Assembly (NCBI RefSeq): GCF_014651055.1
Contig: NZ_BMWD01000013.1
Coordinates: 140,974 to 204,973, forward strand
From: Streptomyces fructofermentans
Lineage (GTDB): Bacteria; Actinomycetota; Actinomycetes; Streptomycetales; Streptomycetaceae
Length of the DNA: 64,000 nucleotides
Reading direction: 5' to 3'
Under the pieces are notes generated by a model. That model was not told the origin of the DNA and made no database searches. It saw only the letters and a program-made list of their open reading frames with translations. Position numbers and translations under genes: made by a program. This document shows positions 23,724 to 31,786 of this stretch, in pieces. Position 1 is the first letter of the stretch; each line of letters begins with the position of its first letter.

Positions 23724-24932
23724 CTACGCGCGATCCCCCACCGCCGCCGGATCGTCCAGTACGGCCCGTACGACCGAGTGGGCCGCGCCCAGCAGGGGAC
23801 CCTCGGAGCCGAGCTTGGAGACGGACACCGCGCACGCGGGCCCCGCCGCCCTGCGCGCCAGTTCCCCTTCCAGCGACGGCAGCAGCCAGGGCGCCAGCCC
23901 CGAGAGCGCGCCCCCGAGGACCACGGTCTCCGGGTCGAGCAGGTTGACGGCGCCCGTCAGGGCGATGCCGAGGGCGGTTCCGGCGTCCCGCAGGGCCCGC
24001 CGCACGTTCTGGTCGCCCTCCGCGGCGCGTTCGGCCAGCAGCCCGACGCGGTCCCCGCCCGGTTCCAGACCGGCGGCGCGAAGGACCGCCTCCTCACCGG
24101 CGTACTGCTCCAGGCAGCCGCGGCTCCCGCACGCGCAGTCGGGTCCTTCCGGGCGGACCGGTACGTGACCGAGTTCGCCGGCGAAGCCGCGGGTGCCGCG
24201 CAGCAGGCGCCCGTCCACGACCACGGCTCCGCCGATGCCGATCTCGGCGGACACGTGCAGGAAGTCGCGTGGCGCCTGCTCGTTGAGCCACAGTTCGGCC
24301 AGGCCGCCGAAGTTGGCCTCGTTGTCGACGGTCAGCGGGAGCACGTCGGGCAGCAGGGTGCCGAGGTCCGTGTCGTGCCAGTCGAGGTTGGGGGCGCGCA
24401 CCACGGTCCGCGCGTCGCGTGCCACGAGTCCGGGGACGGCGACGGCGAGTCCGGCGGGCCACAGCTCCTCGCGTTCGGCCTCGGCGACCACCTGCCGTAC
24501 CAGTGCGCCGAGTTCGCGCAGCACGGGCTCGGGGGACCGGCCCCGGTTCACGCCGTGCCGTATCGCGCGGGCACGTACCTTGCCGCGCAGGTCGACCGCG
24601 CAGACGGCGAGGTGGTCGACTCCGACCTCGGCGCCGATTCCCGCAGGGCCGCGCCCGCTGAGGGCGAGTGCGGAGCCGGGCCGCCCGACGCGTCCCGGGC
24701 GTTCGGGGCCCAGCTCGTCGAGGAGCCCCGTACGGATCAGTTCGTCGACGAGGGTGGAGACGGCCGCCCGTGTCAGCCCGATGCGTGAGGCCACGGCGGC
24801 CCGGGACAGGGGTCCCTCGGCGTTCACGGTGTGCATCACGCGGGAGAGGTTGCGGCGCCGCATGCCCTGCTGGGTGTCGGGCAGGCGCCGGCCGGGACTG
24901 CTGGGATGGGCCTCGTGCAGCGGTGCGGTCAT
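23724..24932 (-). CDS. xylR: ROK family transcriptional repressor of the xylose locus
   Basis: A 402-residue sugar-responsive repressor. The winged helix-turn-helix (about 42-70, SRAAVASRIGLTRAAVSTLVDELI) precedes a ROK sugar-kinase-like domain. The zinc-binding CACGSRGCLEQYAGEEAV lies near 263-280 and a ligand-binding GFAGELGHVPV lies just before it. The sugar-kinase DNEANF segment is present. It is encoded 118 nt downstream of xylB on the same strand, separated by a terminator hairpin, so it is probably transcribed from its own promoter. The role as xylose repressor is inferred from the xylB/xylA context. Confidence 0.88.
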   Translation of the reverse strand: MTAPLHEAHPSSPGRRLPDTQQGMRRRNLSRVMHTVNAEGPLSRAAVASRIGLTRAAVSTLVDELIRTGLLDELGPERPGRVGRPGSALALSGRGPAGIGAEVGVDHLAVCAVDLRGKVRARAIRHGVNRGRSPEPVLRELGALVRQVVAEAEREELWPAGLAVAVPGLVARDARTVVRAPNLDWHDTDLGTLLPDVLPLTVDNEANFGGLAELWLNEQAPRDFLHVSAEIGIGGAVVVDGRLLRGTRGFAGELGHVPVRPEGPDCACGSRGCLEQYAGEEAVLRAAGLEPGGDRVGLLAERAAEGDQNVRRALRDAGTALGIALTGAVNLLDPETVVLGGALSGLAPWLLPSLEGELARRAAGPACAVSVSKLGSEGPLLGAAHSVVRAVLDDPAAVGDRA

Positions 24933-24995
24933 GCCTCCGTCAGTCCTCGTCCGGCCGCTCCCCTCGGGGGCTGCCTGTCCGTGCGGTCCGGCACC

Positions 24996-25040
24996 TCCCG
25001 TGGCGGGTGCCGCCGGCGTCGGCCGGCTCCCGCCACGGGG
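24996..25040 (-). terminator. terminator of xylB
   Basis: Perfect 11-nt arms (24997-25007 and 25029-25039), extended by a wobble pair, enclose an internal GCCGGC-GTCG-GCCGGC hairpin, 11 nt beyond the xylB stop. Confidence 0.75.
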
Positions 25041-25050
25041 TTGCCGGGCG

Positions 25051-26496
25051 TCAGTGCTGATCGGTCTCCCGCTCCAGGAGCGGGGCCGCGTCGGAGAGTA
25101 CCCCGGCGATCCGGGCGAGCGCCGTGTCGTCCCGCTCGACGGCTTCGAGGACGGGGCCGCGTGCCGTGTTCCAGCGCCGGGCCACCGCCGCGGGGTCCTC
25201 GCCGGTCAGGACGCCGGCGGCCTGTGCCGCGGCGCCGAGCGCCACCAGTTCTCCGGCCTCGGGGACCTGGACGGGCCGTCCCGACAGTCGGCGTACGGTC
25301 TCCTGCCAGGCCCTGCCGCGGGCGCCGCCGCCGATGAGCAGCAGGGGCGCGGAACGGTCCGCGTCCTCGTCCAGTACCAGGTCGAGGGCGCCGAGGAGGG
25401 AGTGCACGGCGCCGTCGTACGCGGCCTGGAGCAGTTGTCCCGGTGTCGTGTCGTGGCGCAGGCCGTGCAGCAGGCCCGAGGCGCGCGGCAGGTCGGGTGT
25501 GCGTTCGCCGTCCAGGTAGGGCAGCAGGGTCACGCTCGTGCCCGGTTCGACGGCCTCCCGGTCGATGCCGAGCAGCGCGGCGACGCGGTCCACGGCGAGC
25601 GTGCAGTTCAGTGTGCAGGCCAGGGGCAGCCAGTCGCCGCGCGCGTCGGCGAAGCCGGCGACCGTGCCGGTGGGGTCCGAGGGGCGGCGGGTCGAGACGG
25701 CGTACACCGTGCCGGACGTGCCGAGGCTGAGTACCGGTGTGCCGGGGAGCAGTCCGAGGCCCAGGGCGGCGGCGGCGTTGTCGCCGGTGCCGGGAGCGAC
25801 GAGGGTGCCCTTGGAGAAGGGCAGTTCGCCGTTGTCGCGGACGGTTCCGACGACCTCGCCGGGGCGGCCGACGCGGGGCAGGAGGGCGGGGTCGAGGCCC
25901 ACGTGGGCGAGGATCGCCTCGTCGTAGGTCTCCGTGCCGGACGCCCACCAGCCGGTGCCGGAGGCGTCGCCGCGGTCGGTCGTGCCCAGGCCGGTGAGGC
26001 GTTCGGTGAGGTAGTCGTGGGGCAGCCGTACGGCGGCGGTGGCGCGGACGGACTCGGGTTCGTGTTCGGCGAGCCACGCCCATTTGGTGACCGTGAAGGA
26101 TGCCGCGGGGACGATGCCGGTGCGTTCGGCCCAGGCCTTGGCTCCGCCCAGCTCCTCGACCAGCCGTCTGGCCTGGGGAGCGGAGCGCACGTCGTTCCAC
26201 AGCAGGGCGGGGCGTACCGGGGCGCCCCGGTCGTCGAGGGTGACGAGGCCGTGCTGCTGGCCGCCGACGGACACCGCCGCGGCCTCCCGTGCGGCGTCGC
26301 CGCACTGGTGCAGGGCCTCGCTGAGCGCCTCCCACCACTGGCGGGGGTCGCTCTCGCGGCCGGCTCCCGTGGAGACGGTGTGCGGAGCCTGGCCCCTGGC
26401 GACCACCTCTCCGGTGGCGGCGTCCACCACCAGGACCTTGGTGGACTGTGTGGACGTGTCCACGCCGACGACGAGCGGACCCTCGGCTGCTGACAT
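25051..26496 (-). CDS. xylB: xylulokinase
   Basis: Phosphorylates D-xylulose to xylulose 5-phosphate for the pentose phosphate pathway. The 481-residue FGGY kinase has the N-terminal phosphate loop VGVDTSTQSTKVLVVDAATG. SVGGQQHGLVTLDDRGAPVRPALLWND is the substrate region with the catalytic Asp. The adenosine/phosphate segments GTGDNAAAALGLG and LLIGGGARGRAWQETVRRL follow. ATG 26496 follows GAGGGAGAG. It diverges from xylA across 189 nt of shared regulatory DNA and is followed by xylR. Full length and intact. Confidence 0.93.
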   Translation of the reverse strand: MSAAEGPLVVGVDTSTQSTKVLVVDAATGEVVARGQAPHTVSTGAGRESDPRQWWEALSEALHQCGDAAREAAAVSVGGQQHGLVTLDDRGAPVRPALLWNDVRSAPQARRLVEELGGAKAWAERTGIVPAASFTVTKWAWLAEHEPESVRATAAVRLPHDYLTERLTGLGTTDRGDASGTGWWASGTETYDEAILAHVGLDPALLPRVGRPGEVVGTVRDNGELPFSKGTLVAPGTGDNAAAALGLGLLPGTPVLSLGTSGTVYAVSTRRPSDPTGTVAGFADARGDWLPLACTLNCTLAVDRVAALLGIDREAVEPGTSVTLLPYLDGERTPDLPRASGLLHGLRHDTTPGQLLQAAYDGAVHSLLGALDLVLDEDADRSAPLLLIGGGARGRAWQETVRRLSGRPVQVPEAGELVALGAAAQAAGVLTGEDPAAVARRWNTARGPVLEAVERDDTALARIAGVLSDAAPLLERETDQH

Positions 26497-26595
26497 CGAG
26501 CTCTCCCTCTTCCGCGGCTCCGCGGGTTCTGACCTGGTGTTTTCTCGTTCTACCCGCCCGGACGCGGCGCGGATCCCACTCTTCGTTCCTGCTCG

Positions 26596-26642
26596 GGGAC
26601 ATCTTGTCCCTTCCCAGGGATGCCTTGGCATACTAATTTGTT
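26596..26642. promoter_or_regulatory. xylA/xylB divergent control region
   Basis: GGGACA-TCT-TGTCCC (26596-26610) is a perfect inverted repeat that overlaps the putative xylA -35 TTGTCC (26604-26609). A -10-like CATACT (26629-26634) follows, then an AT-rich TAA-TTTG-TTA palindrome (26632-26641). The inverted repeat and the AT-rich core are candidate xylR operators. Confidence 0.5.
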
Positions 26643-26685
26643 AAGCGCCATGACGAAATAGTCGGAGCAAGCAAGGAGCCGCGGC

Positions 26686-27852
26686 ATGAACTACCAGCCC
26701 ACCCCCGAGGACAGGTTCACCTTCGGCCTGTGGACCGTCGGCTGGCAGGGAAGGGACCCGTTCGGCGACGCCACGCGGGCCGCCCTGGACCCGGTCGAGT
26801 CGGTCAAGCGCCTGTCGGAGCTCGGCGCCCACGGCGTCACCTTCCACGACGACGACCTGATCCCGTTCGGGTCCTCGGACACCGAGCGCGAGTCGCACAT
26901 CAAGCGCTTCCGCCAGGCCCTGGACGCGACCGGCATGACCGTCCCCATGGCCACCACGAACCTCTTCACGCACCCCGTCTTCAAGGACGGCGCCTTCACG
27001 GCGAACGACCGGGACGTACGCCGCTACGCGCTGCGCAAGACGATCCGCAACGTCGACCTCGCGGTCGAGCTCGGCGCGCAGGTCTACGTCGCCTGGGGCG
27101 GGCGCGAGGGCGCGGAGTCCGGCGCAGCCAAGGACGTACGCGTCGCACTCGACCGGATGAAGGAGGCCTTCGACCTCCTCGGCGAGTACGTGACCGAGCA
27201 GGGGTACGACCTGCGGTTCGCCATCGAGCCCAAGCCGAACGAGCCGCGCGGCGACATCCTGCTGCCGACCGTTGGCCACGCGCTGGCGTTCATCGAGCGG
27301 CTGGAGCGGCCCGAGCTGTTCGGGGTCAACCCCGAGGTCGGCCACGAGCAGATGGCCGGACTGAACTTCCCGCACGGCATCGCCCAGGCGCTGTGGGCCG
27401 ACAAGCTCTTCCACATCGACCTGAACGGCCAGTCCGGCATCAAGTACGACCAGGACCTGCGCTTCGGAGCGGGCGATCTGCGGTCCGCGTTCTGGCTCGT
27501 CGACCTCCTGGAGACCGCCGGTTACGCGGGTCCCAGGCACTTCGACTTCAAGCCGCCGCGCACCGAGGACTTCGACGGCGTGTGGGCGTCGGCCGCCGGC
27601 TGCATGCGCAACTACCTCATCCTGCGCGAGCGCGCGGCGGCCTTCCGGGCCGACCCCGAGGTCCAGGAGGCCCTGCGCGCCTCGCGTCTCGACGAGCTGG
27701 CGCAGCCGACCGCCGGCGACGGCCTGCAGTCGCTGCTCGCGGACCGCGGTGCCTTCGAGGAGTTCGACGTGGAGGCCGCCGCAGCGCGCGGGATGGCCTT
27801 CGAGCACCTCGACCAGCTGGCCATGGACCACCTGCTGGGTGCCCGGGGCTGA
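26686..27852 (+). CDS. xylA: xylose isomerase
   Basis: Interconverts D-xylose and D-xylulose (and glucose and fructose) using two divalent metals. The 388-residue protein is the actinobacterial class I form. Counting from the ATG, the catalytic His54 and Asp57 (TFHDDD), Glu181 and Lys183 (IEPKPNEPRGD), Glu217 and His220 (PEVGHEQ), Asp245 (HIDLNGQ), Asp255, Asp257 (KYDQDL) and Asp287 (HFDFKPPR) are all in place. GCAAGGAG precedes ATG 26686. It is the divergent partner of xylB. No xylose ABC transporter genes are in this window. Confidence 0.96.
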   Translation: MNYQPTPEDRFTFGLWTVGWQGRDPFGDATRAALDPVESVKRLSELGAHGVTFHDDDLIPFGSSDTERESHIKRFRQALDATGMTVPMATTNLFTHPVFKDGAFTANDRDVRRYALRKTIRNVDLAVELGAQVYVAWGGREGAESGAAKDVRVALDRMKEAFDLLGEYVTEQGYDLRFAIEPKPNEPRGDILLPTVGHALAFIERLERPELFGVNPEVGHEQMAGLNFPHGIAQALWADKLFHIDLNGQSGIKYDQDLRFGAGDLRSAFWLVDLLETAGYAGPRHFDFKPPRTEDFDGVWASAAGCMRNYLILRERAAAFRADPEVQEALRASRLDELAQPTAGDGLQSLLADRGAFEEFDVEAAAARGMAFEHLDQLAMDHLLGARG

Positions 27853-28044
27853 CATTCGACCCGGAAGGGGGCGGCCGGTCCCGGACGGGTGGAGCGGTCG
27901 GCCCGGGAGGGGAGGGACGGCCGGTCCGCGGTCGCCGCGACCCCTGCGCGGAATTCGGCGGAATCGTGGGGTCCACGCCCTGAGTCCGCATCAAGTTCCG
28001 CGCGGGGGTCGCTTCGTGACCGGTTCGAGGCGACTCTTGACGGT

Positions 28045-28893
28045 ATGGCCACGCCCCCGTTACCGCCCCTGCCGCCTCTCCCGCCGGACCGCATGCCGCC
28101 TTCGGGCGGCGGCGGGTTCGGCCCGCCCACCGGAGGCTTCGGATCCCCGCCCGGGGGATACGGTCCTCCGCCCGGAGGGGACGGCCCTCCTTGGCACGGC
28201 GGCGGCCCGACGCCACCGCCTCCCGGACCTCCGGGAGGCCCGGGGCGCCGCCGCCGGCTCTTCCTCCTGCTCGCCGTGCTCGTCGCGCTGGGCGTCGTCG
28301 CCGCGATCGTCCTGGTGGCCACCGGCGACGAGGGCTCACCCGACGACAAGTCCCCCTCCGGGACCAGTTCGATTCCGGGAGGCCTGCCGACGCCGTCGCT
28401 CGACATCCCGTCGGAGCTGCCGACGGAACTCCCGACCGAGCTGCCCTCCGGCCTGCCGTCCCTGCCCAGCGGTGTGCCGTCCAACCTGCCCAGCGGTCTG
28501 CCGACCGACCTGGAGTCGCTGCTCCCGTCCCTCGCGAGCGACGAGGTGCCCTACTACATGCTCCGGACCGGTGACTGCTTCGACATCGACGACCGAAGGC
28601 CCGGTCAGGCAGCGAAGCGCTCGTGCGAGGCCGCGCACGACGCCGAAGTCGTGAAGGTGGTCGAACTCGAGGGCGACCACAAGACCGACGCCGCCCTCAA
28701 GAAGGCGGCGTCGGCCCTCTGCAAGAAGCCCCTGGACAGCAAGGCGGCCCAGCAGCCCGCGGGCACCGTGCGCGGCACCCTCGTGCAGTACCCCGACCCC
28801 ACAGGTTTCGGCGTCGGCATCGACAAGGTCGCCTGCAGCCTCTCCGGTGACGTCGGGGGCGGCAGTCGGCAGCTCACCGGTCCGCTGAAGTGA
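28045..28893 (+). CDS. membrane-anchored septum-formation-domain protein
   Basis: A 282-residue type II-like membrane protein. Residues 1-70 form a Pro/Gly-rich cytoplasmic tail (PPLPPLPPLPP, GGYGPPPGGDGPP), followed by RRRR and one membrane helix (about 76-98, LFLLLAVLVALGVVAAIVLVA). An extracellular linker of LPTELPSGLPSLPSGVPSNLP repeats leads to a folded domain from DEVPYYMLRTGDCFD to GVGIDKVACSL. The GDCFD start and paired cysteines are those of the actinobacterial Septum_form family. No Shine-Dalgarno sequence precedes ATG 28045, and GACTCT seven nt upstream could be a leaderless -10. Role at the septum is by family name only. Confidence 0.78.
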   Translation: MATPPLPPLPPLPPDRMPPSGGGGFGPPTGGFGSPPGGYGPPPGGDGPPWHGGGPTPPPPGPPGGPGRRRRLFLLLAVLVALGVVAAIVLVATGDEGSPDDKSPSGTSSIPGGLPTPSLDIPSELPTELPTELPSGLPSLPSGVPSNLPSGLPTDLESLLPSLASDEVPYYMLRTGDCFDIDDRRPGQAAKRSCEAAHDAEVVKVVELEGDHKTDAALKKAASALCKKPLDSKAAQQPAGTVRGTLVQYPDPTGFGVGIDKVACSLSGDVGGGSRQLTGPLK

Positions 28894-28895
28894 GC

Positions 28896-28929
28896 CACGC
28901 GCGCGTGCCGTTCGGGCGACGCGCGCGTG
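28896..28929 (+). terminator. terminator after the septum-domain gene
   Basis: Perfect 11-bp arms (28896-28906 and 28919-28929) with a 12-nt loop begin 2 nt after the stop codon. The remaining 90 nt to the opposing gene hold nothing else. Confidence 0.85.
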
Positions 28930-29018
28930 GGGCTCGTCGGTGCGCGCACATCGGGACCGCGTCGGTGCGGCTGTGGCGCGAGCGTCGGGGTTCCGGCGGG
29001 ATCGGAGTGCCGGCGGGA

Positions 29019-30359
29019 TCAGATTCCGTGCGGCAGCCTCACGTGGACGACGGTCGTCTCGATCCCGCTGTCGACGAGGCGCCCCTGGGCGTCGAAGGCC
29101 CCCGCTCCGTCCGTCATGCCGAAGTCGTTGTCGTTGATCAGCGCGAGTGTGTCGTGGTCCACGCGCGCGACGCCCTCGATCTTGCCGGGCACCCCCGCCA
29201 CCTCGCCGAGGTCGACGACGAGCCGCTTGCGCAGCACCGGGACGCCGGAGGCCGCCGGGTCGGCCAGTTCCTCGAGGGACGGCGACGCGGTGTCGTCGTC
29301 CCACCGGTCACCGAGGATGTCGGCCCCGCGGGTCAGCCTCACGACCTGCAGCCGCGCCGCCCGGTCGGTGCGCTCCTCGACGAGCAGCCGGTCGTGGCCG
29401 ACGGCCACCACCGACGAGATCTTCAGCTCCGACGGGTCGTCCTCGCCCGGGTCGACGACGCCCACCGGGTCGAACCGGTAGGCGTACTCCGCGGTCACGG
29501 CACGCTTCTTCGTCGAGAAGCGCAGGATGCGGGTGGTCAGCGAGGCCTCACCGGCGTCCGTGTCCGGCAGGGACAGCGGACTCTGCACGGCCATCACCAG
29601 GTCCCCGCCCGGGAGCAGCGCGAGCCCCTCGAAGCCCCGGTTGACCTTCCGGTGCAGAAGCACGCCCGGCAGCGCCTCCACCACCGGGTAGCCCGCGCCC
29701 TCGAGGTTCAGCCCCTCGGGCACGTACCGGGTGAGCACCCTCCCGCGCGCGGAGACGTGGAGCAGCGAGGGCCCGTACTCGTCCACGAGCCAGAAGGTGC
29801 CGTCCTTCGCGCGCACGATGCCCTCTGCGTCGACGCCGTTCGGGTCGTACGCGAGCGGCGTCCTCGCGTCGTGCCCGTACGGTGCCTCGTCGCGCCCCCG
29901 CTGGTTGGACAGTCCGGTGACCGCCCTGCCCGAGGACGTGGTGAGCGGAATCGCGTCCAGCACCTTCACGGTCTTGCCGGACACCCGGATCCGTACGATC
30001 GCCGGGTCGAATCCGGGCACGGGGAACGTGCGGCGCTTCGTGCCGTCGACCTTGATCTGGCCGTTGGGCCCGCGGTCGGTGACGGTCCAGAACTCGCCCT
30101 TGCGGCCCGCCGGGTAGATGTCGCTGCCGATGCCGCCGAGGTCCACGCCCCGGTCGTCGCCCACCGTTCCGGGCAGCAGCGCGTTGCTGAACGCGCCGAG
30201 CGGGATGTCGCCGAGCGTCGCGGAGCCCGTGACCCGCGCCTCCCCCGAGGGCGCGCCGACCGCCGTGCCCGCCACCGACAGGGCGGCCAGCAGGGCGAGC
30301 GGCACACCCGCGGCGACGGAACGGTGGACACGGCGCCGGCCTGCGGCGTACGGGGACAT
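29019..30359 (-). CDS. secreted esterase-like phytase-domain protein
   Basis: A 446-residue exported protein with a signal peptide (VAAGVPLALLAALSVAGTAVGA, cleavage near 36). Its body is a predicted beta-propeller of the 'esterase-like activity of phytase' family: VGDDRGVDLGGIGSDIY, EFWTVTDRGPNGQIKVDG, GVDAEGIVRAKDGTFWLVDEYGPSLL, NRGFEGLALLPGGDLVMAVQSPL. The DRGPN and DEYGPS turns are the family hallmarks. It probably hydrolyses a phosphoester or ester outside the cell. A GAGGAGG site precedes ATG 30359. Converges on the septum-domain gene; upstream lies the helicase/SWIM operon terminator. Confidence 0.82.
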   Translation of the reverse strand: MSPYAAGRRRVHRSVAAGVPLALLAALSVAGTAVGAPSGEARVTGSATLGDIPLGAFSNALLPGTVGDDRGVDLGGIGSDIYPAGRKGEFWTVTDRGPNGQIKVDGTKRRTFPVPGFDPAIVRIRVSGKTVKVLDAIPLTTSSGRAVTGLSNQRGRDEAPYGHDARTPLAYDPNGVDAEGIVRAKDGTFWLVDEYGPSLLHVSARGRVLTRYVPEGLNLEGAGYPVVEALPGVLLHRKVNRGFEGLALLPGGDLVMAVQSPLSLPDTDAGEASLTTRILRFSTKKRAVTAEYAYRFDPVGVVDPGEDDPSELKISSVVAVGHDRLLVEERTDRAARLQVVRLTRGADILGDRWDDDTASPSLEELADPAASGVPVLRKRLVVDLGEVAGVPGKIEGVARVDHDTLALINDNDFGMTDGAGAFDAQGRLVDSGIETTVVHVRLPHGI

Positions 30360-30415
30360 GGGGCCTCCTCGGGCACAAGTGCGATGACAGCGGCCAGAGT
30401 TCGCCCCCGCCCCGA

Positions 30416-30448
30416 ACGCCGTGCGACCGGCGGGTGAACGCACGGCGT
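30416..30448 (-). terminator. terminator of the helicase/SWIM operon
   Basis: Perfect 10-bp arms (30416-30425 and 30439-30448) with a 13-nt loop lie 54 nt beyond the SWIM gene stop. Confidence 0.75.
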
Positions 30449-30502
30449 CCACGTGTCATCCGGTCGGCGGCGGTTCCGTCCCGGACGTCCGTGCCCGCGC
30501 TC

Positions 30503-31786
30503 TCACTCCTGCGGTCCGGCCGACGCCAGTGCCGTCGCCGGGTCCTGGGACGCGGGACCGGCGGGCGTCCAACGTCCGTGCTCCTTGCGGTAGGGCCACC
30601 AGAGGCCGTCCGGGCCCAGGCGCAACTGCGTCCGCCCGCCGACCACCGTCCAACTGTTGTGCGAGGCACGCAGCTCAGGGCGCTCGTCGTCCTCCCAGGC
30701 CGACGCCAGCGCCGCACGCGCGCGTGCGAGCGTCTCCGCCCCGAGCGGAACGACGTCCTCCAGTACGGTCAGACCGGCCCGGCCCCCGTACTCCCACGCG
30801 CGCACGGCCAGGGCCAGCCCCTCACGGTCGCGCCCCGAACCCTCCGCGAGCCGTCGGGAGACCGAGGTGTCGGGGCCTCCCGACGCCAACCGGACAGCGT
30901 CCTGGCCCAGCGTCAAAGGGGCTTCCGGGGAGTGCTGCGCATGGCCGGTCCCCAGCGCCTCGACGAGCAGCCGGCGCGCCTCCCGGGCGGCCTGCGCCGC
31001 CAGGAACTCCAGGGCGTCCGGGTCGACTCCGGGAGCCGGATCGCGCTCCGTGTCCAGCGACGGCGGCAGGCCCGCCTCCGCGGGCACCTCCGGAACGGGC
31101 GGCAGCGGCGGCAGGATCGTTCCGTCAGCGTAGGCCTCGGCGGCGTCCACGCCCTCGGGCTCAGGCTCCCCCTCCTCCGGTTCCCCCTCCTCGGGCGTGC
31201 CCGACGGGAGTTCGCTGCGCGCCTGGAGCTCCCGGACGAGATCACGTTCGGAGCGGCCCCGCAGGAGCAGCAGCACGAACGGGTCCTGGTCGAGCAGACG
31301 CGCCAGCTGATAGCACAGCGCGGCCGTATGACCGCAGTGGTCCCAGGCGCCGCAGTCGCACTCCGCCTCCAGATCGCCCATGCCCGGCAGGAGTTCGACC
31401 CCGGCTGCCGCCGCGTCCTCGACGAGGTGCGGCGGCATGTCGCGGTCGAGCAGCGCCGCGATGTGCCCGGCCCGTTCCACGGCCATGTCCAGGAACCTGT
31501 CCCACTGCACCCCGGACAGCTCCTGGAGCAGGACGTCCGCGCGGTGCGAGGTGCCGTCACGGTCCCGGACGACCGCGGTGACACGGCCGGGACGCACCGA
31601 CACCGCGCCCACGGCGCCCGCGCGCGCGAGCCGACGGCCCGACTTCACCTGCTCCGAGTCCATCGCGGCGTCCTCCAGCGCCGTCAGCCAGGCACGCCCC
31701 CACCAGGTCTGCGCGAACCCTCCTGCGCGTGCGGCCGGCAGCGCGGCGAACGTACGCTCCGGGCCACTTTCGTACGAGTCGCTCAT
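30503..31786 (-). CDS. SWIM zinc-finger protein
   Basis: A 427-residue protein whose recognisable domain is a SWIM finger, CDCGAWDHCGHTAALCY (CxC...CxH), at about 137-153. An N-terminal TWWGRAWLTALED segment precedes it, and a GRRLARAGAVGAVSVRPGRVTAVV strand region is seen in bacterial SWIM proteins next to helicases. An acidic GTPEEGEPEEGEPEPEG linker leads to a long C-terminal part I do not recognise (SWTVVGGRTQLRLGPDGLWWPY near the end). SWIM fingers bind DNA or proteins. Its ATG overlaps the stop of the SNF2 helicase gene by 4 nt, so the two products are probably made together and act together. Confidence 0.85.
   Translation of the reverse strand: MSDSYESGPERTFAALPAARAGGFAQTWWGRAWLTALEDAAMDSEQVKSGRRLARAGAVGAVSVRPGRVTAVVRDRDGTSHRADVLLQELSGVQWDRFLDMAVERAGHIAALLDRDMPPHLVEDAAAAGVELLPGMGDLEAECDCGAWDHCGHTAALCYQLARLLDQDPFVLLLLRGRSERDLVRELQARSELPSGTPEEGEPEEGEPEPEGVDAAEAYADGTILPPLPPVPEVPAEAGLPPSLDTERDPAPGVDPDALEFLAAQAAREARRLLVEALGTGHAQHSPEAPLTLGQDAVRLASGGPDTSVSRRLAEGSGRDREGLALAVRAWEYGGRAGLTVLEDVVPLGAETLARARAALASAWEDDERPELRASHNSWTVVGGRTQLRLGPDGLWWPYRKEHGRWTPAGPASQDPATALASAGPQE

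Noticed and set aside
28021..28040. tRNA-like GGTTCGA sequence
   Set aside because: A lone T-loop-like match without a D-arm, anticodon stem or acceptor stem around it.
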